From: Trypanosoma brucei gambiense DAL972
Taxonomy: Eukaryota; Euglenozoa; Kinetoplastea; Trypanosomatida; Trypanosomatidae
Assembly: GCF_000210295.1 (NCBI RefSeq)
Contig: NC_026744.1
Span: 744,001-808,000 of the forward strand
Direction: 5' to 3'
DNA length: 64,000 nt
Under the pieces are notes generated by a model, which saw nothing but the letters and a program-made list of their open reading frames with translations, did not search any database and was not told the DNA's origin. Made by a program: the position numbers and the translations under genes. Shown here one piece after another: positions 39,625 through 48,662 of the stretch; the stretch's first letter is position 1, and each line of letters opens with the position of its first letter.

Positions 39625-41754
39625 TCACTCTTTCGTCTTTTTTTCATTTGGAGACCGTTGCCTAAAGCCAGCGGCCGCTGCCGCCGGGGCCTTTCGGTCT
39701 AGTTCTTCTGGCTTCATTCGCACCATATCGATGACAGCAGGCAACACAAAGTTGTCTAGAACATCGCACACGAGGTTCTCTGCCACTTCTGGGTCGCTCA
39801 ATATGTTGCTTGTTGGTGGGGGCAGTTGCTCTAAGCGCTGACACTCTGCTTCAATGGCTTCTTCCATCGCACACTCCTCAGCCACTGTGGTATAGAGGTC
39901 ATGAGAGTAACACTCAACAATATCTTCGATGGCACGAACATAAGCGGCGTACTGCACAGCCTCTTTGTCGTGTAGAATACGCTCCTGTGCACGCAACTCA
40001 GCCTCTCTGGCCTCACGCTCGGCACGGACAGCTTCTGCTTCGTGCCGCAACGCCTCCAATGCAAGAAGATCTTGCTGCCGTGTCATCTCATGGAACAGGT
40101 AGTCAAGTGTGTCGCATATGATGTCACCCTGAGCCTCATTTCCTATACTGTCAGCTATAGCCTCACGCATCTTTTCTTCCGCTTCCGCCTGCTTCTCTTC
40201 AGCACTGCGTTCGGCGTATTTGGCATTCGACGCGGCTTGAAGCTCCTCAATGAGACCACGGCAGCGCTCCTTTCCATCGAAGAAGTCGTTCTGCACGGCA
40301 CGACCCCGAAGAAGGCGTTGAAGAAGTGTGCAGCTTTCCTCCACAGCCTCATTGACGTCACCCTCCAATTCCAACGTTGGGGTATCAGGCCGCTGTGGTC
40401 GTGGAGTGGCACGGTACAGCTCAAGCACACGAATAGTCTCCGCAGGAGTATCACTTTTGTGAATTTTCGCATGAACATATTCCAGAGCCTCCACCACACG
40501 TGTGGCCTCCCGGCGCTGGTACAACGACGGCAGTGAGTTTATAGCGTGGTTCTCTGGTGCAGCAAAAGCATTAGGGGCAATTTGCTGAATCTTAGGTATC
40601 TTATTTGCCTCTAATTCTGCGATACCGCCCTCATACTTCAGCATTGCGGGCTGAATATCATACTGCCTGTAATTTCTCAGTGGCTTCCGAGACCGGTCTC
40701 TCCGAGGTGACGCAGAAGCGGAACCACCGCCGTTGTTGGTGCATAATTGCGGTTCCACGGCACCGGTACCTCTTCTAGCATAGGTTTGGATGAGATCGGG
40801 TTTCCGCTTGAACGTTTCAATGGGATCCACCGCGTACAAGCCGCGGCCAGCGGCAGCAGGCGCCTTTGAAGCCTGCTCAGCAAGCGCTTTACGTCCCATC
40901 CCAACGCGCTTTGACTCCATTTGCTCAATGACCCGCTGTAAATTGGCCAAGCGCTGTTCTTTCACTTTCTCCAACCGTTGACGGTTTAACTCATCCCGCG
41001 CTCTTTCCCTCTCCTGAAGTGCTTCGTGAATTTGATCAAGACGCCGTTTCCTCAAATTTTCAAAATGTTGTTCTCGCTCTTCCCTCTCCTTGACCTCCAA
41101 GTCATACAACTTACAGAAGTTTTCCATCTTTGCTTCTTTACTCGTTTCGTCCAACAAAGACGCTTCCACTGCACGCCTGCGACGGAGCCGCTGGATGAGC
41201 TCTACCTCCTCCTTCCCCGCCGGTAGGCCTTCATTCCAGTGTAACTCCATGAGTCCAAGCACCTGAGGATTGGGGTCACCTCCTTCGGGAATGTAATAAT
41301 TAGGGGTATATGGTAACGTCTGGGCTTCATTCTCCCGGAAGACCGTCTGCATGGCGGCGTCACACTTCCCATCGGTTCCGATGGTGCTAGCCAGTTTTTC
41401 TACACGTTTTGTACGTTGTGGTGGAAGCTTTACCGATTTAGCCTTCACAGGATGTGGTGCAGCCGCTCCGGCACGACGCGGAAGCGACGGCAGGTGATGA
41501 GGTGGGCCAACTAATCCCGCTGCCATCGAGGTGGGGCGGTCAAACCGAGTTTCCGCAAATGTACGAGGCAGATTCGGGGTAGTTGGTGCAGTTGCACTAA
41601 AGCGAACGGTATCTATACCCGAGTATCGCATTGGTACACCAGCGACCTCCACAGGTGGTCTAAAATACCGCACGCGGTCACGCCCTCCCACTTCCGCCGT
41701 GAAACCATTTGCACCCAACACCGACGCTGGTTTCTGCTGCGTTCGGTAGTACAT
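39625..41754 (-). CDS. CFAP91: CFAP91 (MAATS1/FAP91), axonemal protein
   Basis: A 709-residue flagellar protein. The strongest evidence is the block at ~132-200: AAMQT, then EAQTLPYTPNYYIPEGGDP, then LGLMELHWNEGLPAGKEEVELI and RLRRRRAVEASLL, which follows the conserved CFAP91/MAATS1 domain closely. A long charged helix follows (~205-300: EREEREQHFENLRKRRLDQI, ERARDELNRQRLEKVKEQRL). A second coiled coil rich in Glu and Ala lies at ~500-600. In Chlamydomonas, FAP91 belongs to the calmodulin- and spoke-associated complex at the base of radial spokes and helps bind RS2 and RS3. The same role in the trypanosome 9+2 axoneme is inferred. The open frame starts with GTG at 41829; the first ATG is at 41754 (MYYRTQQKP), reached after a pyrimidine-rich stretch. 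Confidence 0.82.
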   Translation of the reverse strand: MYYRTQQKPASVLGANGFTAEVGGRDRVRYFRPPVEVAGVPMRYSGIDTVRFSATAPTTPNLPRTFAETRFDRPTSMAAGLVGPPHHLPSLPRRAGAAAPHPVKAKSVKLPPQRTKRVEKLASTIGTDGKCDAAMQTVFRENEAQTLPYTPNYYIPEGGDPNPQVLGLMELHWNEGLPAGKEEVELIQRLRRRRAVEASLLDETSKEAKMENFCKLYDLEVKEREEREQHFENLRKRRLDQIHEALQERERARDELNRQRLEKVKEQRLANLQRVIEQMESKRVGMGRKALAEQASKAPAAAGRGLYAVDPIETFKRKPDLIQTYARRGTGAVEPQLCTNNGGGSASASPRRDRSRKPLRNYRQYDIQPAMLKYEGGIAELEANKIPKIQQIAPNAFAAPENHAINSLPSLYQRREATRVVEALEYVHAKIHKSDTPAETIRVLELYRATPRPQRPDTPTLELEGDVNEAVEESCTLLQRLLRGRAVQNDFFDGKERCRGLIEELQAASNAKYAERSAEEKQAEAEEKMREAIADSIGNEAQGDIICDTLDYLFHEMTRQQDLLALEALRHEAEAVRAEREAREAELRAQERILHDKEAVQYAAYVRAIEDIVECYSHDLYTTVAEECAMEEAIEAECQRLEQLPPPTSNILSDPEVAENLVCDVLDNFVLPAVIDMVRMKPEELDRKAPAAAAAGFRQRSPNEKKTKE

Positions 41755-42244
41755 GTAAGAGGTAGCGACTTTATGGTACGCAGGAATAAGTGAAAAATAA
41801 AGTACGTTGAAGGGGCAACACGCCTGCACACGCTATATTTCTTATAGCGCAACCTCTTGTGGGCCCCACCGACGCGTTTTCTCGTCCCACCGTTGATGAG
41901 AAAGTGATGAACCACAGAAAAAGAAAAAGAAGTTTCTAACAACTTTCCTACAGCGAAAAAAAAAAAACAGGAAAACAAAGGAAAAAAGGGCAAGGGGGAA
42001 TAGTTTCGTTTGCGCAATAAAAGGTTAACCGAGTACAAAACTGCAGCACACAGCGGAATACAAAAATGAAGCAACCTCCTCTGGTGGGGCCGCACCAAGC
42101 ACTAAGGGAGGGGACACAAGGGGAAACGGTAACAATTCTCGAAAAAAGAAAATACAGGTTGAACACGAACAAGAATCAAACAATATCCAAAGAACCAACA
42201 TCAATTGCATCGTGTCTTCTGAAATCACACTCTTGCGATAGAAA
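41755..42244. other. Intergenic region FAM210-like gene-CFAP91
   Basis: About 0.5 kb with no gene. The plus strand is A-rich at 41915-41990, i.e. T-rich on the transcribed side, and may hold the splice and polyadenylation signals. Confidence 0.5.
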
Positions 42245-43060
42245 TCACGACTCCGCAGCATTCCAGCGGAAGATCGACGGCTTCACACGTCTATTTACCC
42301 GTGTTAGGTAAGGTCTAAACGTGTAGAAGGTGTATATCATAAACGGTAAACGAATGAATTCAAGCATTTCATTGATAACGAAGGCAAACCCAAAGTTTAT
42401 GTAAGTTCCCCATGCTTCTACGCGGCTGTAGAACCACTCCTTTTCAACATAACCACCAAGGAAGAAGTACATATATTCGTAAGCAGCCTCTTTCTTGAAG
42501 AATCCTGTCGCAAATCCAATATACAATCCAAACAAACAACCCAAGTATGCACTGACGTAAAACAGGGTGAAGGCAATACCTTGACGTTTAAAGAAATCAA
42601 TCCCTTTCCTCCACCGCCGCGCGTCATCATACCGAAAGCGGTCCATTTCGGTATCAAAAATGCGGTCGGTTTCTTCCGCAACTTGTGTGAATCGGTCTCG
42701 TCGTGCCTTCGATTCCCTCTGTAGTTTATCCTTTACTGGATTTACTGAAGCGACGTGGCCATTCACTTCACTCATGTAGTCTTTCGTGCTCTTAGTTATC
42801 CATGGGGCAGCTGTAGCCCGCTTGCGTGTATTGATACCACGCAGTGTGGCAGATGTTTGCTCAAACTGCACAAAACGCACAGCCACAAAAAGGGCGCCAG
42901 AAAAGGAGCAGGAGGCGGACGAAATATTTGACAGGGTGTTGGAACCATCCGAAAGTCCCCTTCCTCCCAGTTTCACACGCGAAAGAGGTAAGCGAAATGT
43001 TGCGCTAGAAGCGCATCGCAGTGGACACTTGCGATGCCAGAAAGCTTTAACGGGGCTCAT
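42245..43060 (-). CDS. FAM210/DUF1279-like mitochondrial membrane protein
   Basis: A 271-residue protein. The N-terminal ~90 residues are basic and Ser-rich with almost no acids (MSPVKAFWHRKCPLRCASSA...), as in a mitochondrial presequence. A charged helix follows (~105-150). The C-terminal half (~150-265) matches the DUF1279 layout: a basic lead FFKRQGIAFT, a membrane helix LFYVSAYLGCLFGLYIGFAT (~166-185), and a second segment INFGFAFVINEMLEFIRLPF (~221-240) ending in the RLP-type motif and a basic tail. FAM210 proteins act in mitochondria, in translation or iron metabolism in animals; the role here is unknown. The frame begins at a GTG at 43129; the first ATG is at 43060, only four bases after a T tract, which leaves the start less certain than for other genes. 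Confidence 0.55.
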   Translation of the reverse strand: MSPVKAFWHRKCPLRCASSATFRLPLSRVKLGGRGLSDGSNTLSNISSASCSFSGALFVAVRFVQFEQTSATLRGINTRKRATAAPWITKSTKDYMSEVNGHVASVNPVKDKLQRESKARRDRFTQVAEETDRIFDTEMDRFRYDDARRWRKGIDFFKRQGIAFTLFYVSAYLGCLFGLYIGFATGFFKKEAAYEYMYFFLGGYVEKEWFYSRVEAWGTYINFGFAFVINEMLEFIRLPFMIYTFYTFRPYLTRVNRRVKPSIFRWNAAES

Positions 43061-43967
43061 TCCCAAAAAAAAAAAAAACACACACACACACACACCAGAG
43101 TTTCTCCCAGCTACAGAGGCACCAAGCACCTGCTCTCAAAGGATGGAGCCAAAAGCGCACACGCTTTTTAAAGTTACCTGAGGTTCTGTGGGTTTTTTGC
43201 TCTTCCTGCAGTGATCTCGGCTGTTCACACGGCGCTAACAATACGGCCAATATCTGAATTTTCTTCCCTGTTGTTGTTGTTGTTATTTCAAACACTGGCT
43301 GCCACCGCAAACGAAAGGGCTCCAACTGACTTATTGATTCAAAAAATCTTTCTGGGGCCCGATCACCAACTTTCACGCTTCAACTCTTCTCTTCCGCGCC
43401 GCCAGTCTGCCAATTGCGGGAGCGGCAACAACTCACAAGGAAGGTAGGTAAACAGTTACCCAGTTAATGAACATAGAGCGACAACAAAAAAAAAGAAAAA
43501 AAAGAGAGCAATGAAGAAAGTGGTGGCGAAAGTTAATCACGGAGACCGACATTATGTTTTATATACCGAATATACAGCACTGCAAAACACATACAAGAAG
43601 AAAAAACAAAAGGAACACACTGTACGTAGCATCCAGAGAAAAACAAAAGCAGAAGCACGGGCAGACGTATTGCGAGTGATGGTAGGTAAAAATACATGAT
43701 GCTCCTACAAAATGCAAGTTCGCGCAAATTTGCACTGGAGAGGGTGTCGCATGGTGCCTCAGCGTCCACCTCCATCATGTGTGCCGATCCTGTAATTACA
43801 CTACCCGAATTCACAAGAAAATAACAATATACACCAACCGCTATAACACATTTTCTTTTTTTTTTTGGAAAAGCAACCGAACGAACGCATATGTGAATGG
43901 TATGTGTGTGTGTGTGTGTGGCTGTTATTCACAGGCACAACAAGACTCGAAACCCCTTCTTTTGTCT
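43061..43967. other. Intergenic region acidic protein gene-FAM210-like gene
   Basis: 0.9 kb with no convincing gene. Next to the FAM210-like ATG is an A-run followed by CA repeats (43065-43095), which is T-run and TG repeats on the transcribed strand. GT repeats lie at 43901-43920. A 93-codon minus-strand frame at 43533-43814 starts with GTG and has no known domain. Confidence 0.5.
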
Positions 43968-44768
43968 TTACCGTGAAGGGTAATGTTGCAACCTTTGAGG
44001 CGAGGGCATCGCATCACCAACGGTCTCCAACTCAACACCCTCCGCCGCTGCGTCATCAAAAACTGGCGGAACTCCTCCCACTTTCCCGTTAGCCTTTCGC
44101 GTCGCTGAAGATGTGCCAAAAAAAAGGGCTGGAGAAGCGGAGTCACGCGCAGCGCGGGGAAGTTCATCCAGAAGTCCCGTATCCTCATCGACATCGTCAG
44201 CAGATATACCCGAGGCATCTTCGTAATCATCATAGCCAGAGGTTTCATTGTCATATTCAACTTCCCTCTTGCTATCATAATCAATATCAACACCAACAAC
44301 ATCTTCCTCATCCCTTCCGACGTCGCTAAACCCGTCACCAGATGCAGCAAAGATACTTACGAGACTAACCTCACCACCGCCGCTTTGACTGCTGCAACCA
44401 ATTAAAGTGCCGCTCATAACATCCGTGGGTTCCGATTCCATCACAGTTCCGCTACTGTTCTCATCAGAAGAGGTAAAACCGCTGTCAACCTTAATATCAA
44501 CACTATCATAACGGTAATGATTCATATTATTTTTGTGCTCATCAGTACTGTGCCAAGCGGGCCACCCCGAGCCCACATCCACAAACATATCCTCAACGCT
44601 TACTAAAGGACGTGTGGCGGTATTTGTCGTCACATCACCCCACAAAGTGGCTGCCGCACGTGAATCCTCTGTTTTATGTTTTGACAAAATAACTAAACTG
44701 TCAGATATCATTCGTCGGTGCCCATAGCGGAAGGAAGAAACAGTAAGAGCAGCACAGCGGAGCACCAT
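43968..44768 (-). CDS. Acidic protein of unknown function, possibly mitochondrial
   Basis: A 266-residue protein that I do not recognise. The first ~30 residues (MVLRCAALTVSSFRYGHRRM) are basic and lack acids, so a mitochondrial presequence is possible. From ~60 on it is strongly acidic and Ser/Gly-rich (DVGRDEEDVVGVDIDYDSKR, GYDDYEDASGISADDVDED), probably disordered. It has no membrane segment and no motif that I can name. The base composition and the absence of stops over 801 bases in a minus-strand gene string support a real gene, but with low complexity and no family match it is the weakest of the full-length calls. A 3.9-kb gene-free stretch lies directly upstream. Confidence 0.55.
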   Translation of the reverse strand: MVLRCAALTVSSFRYGHRRMISDSLVILSKHKTEDSRAAATLWGDVTTNTATRPLVSVEDMFVDVGSGWPAWHSTDEHKNNMNHYRYDSVDIKVDSGFTSSDENSSGTVMESEPTDVMSGTLIGCSSQSGGGEVSLVSIFAASGDGFSDVGRDEEDVVGVDIDYDSKREVEYDNETSGYDDYEDASGISADDVDEDTGLLDELPRAARDSASPALFFGTSSATRKANGKVGGVPPVFDDAAAEGVELETVGDAMPSPQRLQHYPSR

Positions 44769-47700
44769 TAATAAAATATATCACAAAGCGGCACCAGGCG
44801 TTACAGTTCCTGACCTTGTGTTTTCCAGGTAGGGGCGACTAACCTCCGCGATGTTCTTTCTTTTCTTATTTTCTTTTTTTTTTACTTTTCTCCTTTCCCT
44901 CCCACCCACCCCCTTTTCTCTTGCTTCGTATTCGTTTAAAGATGTGGCCGTATGGAGGAAGTTAGAGTTACCGCAGTGCCGCACGGTTTCGCCTCCCCAC
45001 CTTCCTCCCTTCAGACACGCACGCGCACTTCCGTTGCTTTCACCTCTCGTATCCGCAGTAAAGGGGAAAAAGCAACAAAGAAGTTGCTGTACTACCTTAC
45101 AATAAATAAATAAATAAATAATGTGTTATAAGTAGTAGTGTGGAGATAAAACAAAACAAATATTGACAGAGAATTTACTGCAATCAGCGGTAGGGAACAC
45201 TGGATAAGTATAAACCCATAGGCACCAGTAAACAGAGGATGAGATAAGGAAGGGAAAAGCGCACAATTACAAAATACACAAGAAGACATCGTGTGTAATC
45301 ATCACGCGTGTCAACATGTCGTGCAGCCAAGGGGAGTTCCCCTGTTTTTTTTTTTAAAAAACAATTTGAAAAGTGGGTGATTAAATAGTTTGACTTTTTT
45401 TTCCTTGCTAATTTCTCATGGTGTTGGCCTGCTCTCAAATATAATGTTTCTTTCATGTAAAAGATGGGAAGGAAGAAGAGTAAACGAAGGCATTTTTTTT
45501 TTTTTTAAAAAAGTACTGAGGTAAAGTAAGAGGGTAAAAATAAAGAAACGGTGAGCGAAGGGGGAAAAAAAGGAAAAAAGAATTTATGGCAAGTGCGGTA
45601 GTCAGTACAATAAATAATAATAATAATAACAATAATAAATAAACTACTGCACTACGTCAAAGATGTTGAGAGTCAACATACCGAACAAGTAAAAAAAAAA
45701 AAGAAAACAACACCAAACGCGCATTTTTATGAAATTCTTCTTTTTTTACCATTCATATTATCACAATATTTCAAATAAAAATAAAAATAATAGTAATAAT
45801 ATGAATGGTAAAAGTGATAAGGGTAATAATGATAATTTAAAAAACGGGGGAGAGAAAAAGTAAGAAGAAGAAAAATTAACAAAACATGTGGACTGCGGTA
45901 AAGGAAAATACATAACAACACACAAGTACCTTCGAATACATAGGTAGAAAGTGTAGAAATAGAAGCAAAAAGAAAAAAATAAAATGGGAGGGGGAAAGAG
46001 GAAAAAAAAAAAAAAAGAAGAAGAAAAGACACAAAGAAAAAAACGGAGAGCACAATCAAATGAAGGCAGTTAATACTCAAACACCGTTTTCAGATTATGT
46101 GTTTGTGTTCATTCCCGAAGCTCTTCCTTCAAATTCCCCCTCCCCCCCCCCGCATTTACTCTATAATTTCCTTTTTTCTTTTCTTATTCCTTCTTTACCG
46201 TCACTATTCCCCAGACTTCTACAGTTTTTTTCTCATCTGTTTTTTTTTAATAATTCTGATTTGCACTTTTCATTTTCTTCCTCAACCAATAGACACACAT
46301 ATATATATATATTTATATATACAGACAGACAGACAGACAAATATATGTATAAATACATATATTGTATTTCTTCATCTAATATAAATCCTCACAGGGTCGG
46401 GTATTGCATTGAAACACAAAGAAACCAAACCTGAACTTCGTCATAAAGGAGTAAAGCAAAACAATAAACAATAAGAATAATAATAATAATCTGAAGAAGA
46501 AGAAGGAGGAGGAGGAGAAGGGGGACAGAATGCGCATAAATAAGCATGCGCACGCGTATTTGAGCATTAATAAATGAAAAAGAAAAAGAGAAAAAACAAG
46601 AAACACAAATAACAGTTCATTGTATTAAAGAGCGATTGACAACGTTCAAACAAACAAAAAAAACAAAAAGCTGAAAAGAAAGAAAACGAATATTCTGATA
46701 ATGAAACAGTGTCGTTTATCGATTCGTTTATTCATTTATTCCCGATGTTTCCATCTTAAATACCCAAATACAAACACATTCTGCCCTGTTGTATTGCCTT
46801 GCTTGCTCTAATCACACATTTTCCTCTTTTTTTTTAAAAAAAAAGGAAATTCTTTTCGTTACTTTCCTAACACTTCCCTAAAGTAAAGGTACCAAAAAAC
46901 ATAATCATTTTTATACTCATTAAATGAGTGGAGAGTCGTTTATTTCTCATTCCCTTCACTTCTTTCTGTTTTATTTCTTTCACACACACTTTGTTGATTG
47001 TTTACTTTATTGATTTTTTTTTCATTAGTTAGTTTGGTACTCAAAGAGAAAAAAAAACAAAAAAGAGAGTTGTCCAACATATTTTAAACAAAAAGATTTT
47101 TTTTTCTTTCGAATTAACCAAACTTAATGAAATATTTAAAACAAAAACAAAATGAAAAGGAAAAGAATTCATCAAAACAAAAAAAAAGTACAAAAAAACA
47201 AAAAAAGAAAAAAAGAAAAACACCACATCAGTAGTGCCAGCCAAACACGCGCATGAAATGTTGTGGAAAAAGGCAATGAGCATTGGTGAATATGAGGTGA
47301 TCGGAAAAATAAAATACAACAACGGTTACAAAAAAAAAAAGGGGGGGTGGAAAAAAAAAAAAGAAAACATGTCACAACTAACTTATCACCACTTATTCAT
47401 AAGGTTTACTTATACAAATACTATTTAACGGGGGGGAAAGTTAAAAGAAAAAAACTCTATGTCATTTATTCATTCGTTAACTCACCTATTTACTTCATTT
47501 ACTTTTTCTTCATACTTTACTTCACCGGTCACAGCCGTAACAAAAAAAAAAAGAACAAACAAACAAAAAAAATGGCAAGAACCACTTAAATAAACGCTCC
47601 TTCTCAAGCAAACACATACGCAGAAGCTGCCCGCATTCCTCTGCAACTCAACACGGAGCCTTCACAATAATAATAATAATAACAGAACGAGGAAAAACAA

Positions 47701-48662
47701 AAAAAAAGCAACGAAAAGAAGAAAAGAAGAATAGAAAAAAAAAAAAGAGCATCGCTCACTGACTCTATGATAATAATAACAATAATGAAAATGAAGTAGA
47801 GAAGAAATTTGCCACATGGAATGGATGAAGCAGCGGATCTTCATAACGCTGCCACTATTTATTTACTTCTCCCAACTCGGGCATTGTTTTTCTTTTTTTT
47901 TTGTCGTTGTTCTGTTTGTCCACCGCTGCGGTGAGTTGTAAGGGTAAAAATAAGGAAAGACTGGATGGGCGAGGGATTAAATAAAAATGGAAAGAAAAAA
48001 AAGTTAAAAGGCCGCACACAAATAATTAAAGCCTGAAGAGAGAAAGAACTTTTAAAAAAAAAAAAGAGAAATGCAAACACACAAACAAACAAACACACAC
48101 ACACACACCTACATTTCTATTCGGTAAGCATCAACACTCTTGAAGTTACTCGCACGAGTTTTGGAATACATGTTATTTTTCCCTTCCCCCCTTTTCTCCG
48201 TCCCAACTATTTTACTGCACCAAAATACCGCGGTAAGGAGCTGCGGCACATCGCATAAGCACCTGGAAGCGGCAGAGGTGTAACAATAAAGTAATAATCA
48301 TAATAATAATAACAGTGGTGATAATTATTTTCATCCACTTCCCACTTCACCTGTCACCTCTATTTAACCGGTGACGGTACAGTCGGTGGCTTAGAAATAA
48401 AACTGTCATCTCGTTCAGTTCACGCAATGCAACACAAACAAGCTTTCTTTATTTTTTAAATTCTTTTCACCCACTCCCTCCCCCATGCATATGTACAAAT
48501 ATATATATAAGAAGAAAGAGATACCCAAAGGCGATGATGAAAAAAAAGGTGACAAACATGTGCGCGTATGCACCAATCGTGAGAGAAATGCACCATGAAG
48601 CAAATACTCACATTGGTACATCAGACTCATTGAGGGGTGAAGGCGGCACAATATGTGGTCAC
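44769..48662. other. 3.9-kb gene-free region
   Basis: The largest gap within the gene string. It is AT-rich with alternating purine-rich (e.g. 45100-45660, 45780-46060, 46400-46720, 47040-47370, 47540-47830) and pyrimidine-rich blocks (e.g. 46080-46290, 46720-47035) on the plus strand. It has T-run/A-run junctions at 45345-45361, 45493-45512 and 46827-46844, AT repeats with four CAGA units at 46300-46340, and several A-runs. All open frames are Phe- or Lys-rich products of base composition. It should include the 3' UTR of the Cdc20-like gene. Confidence 0.55.

Noticed and set aside
43533..43814. A 93-codon minus-strand frame with a hydrophobic C-terminal half
   Set aside because: The frame starts with GTG, the first ATG leaves about 80 residues, no clear acceptor precedes it, and I recognise no domain.
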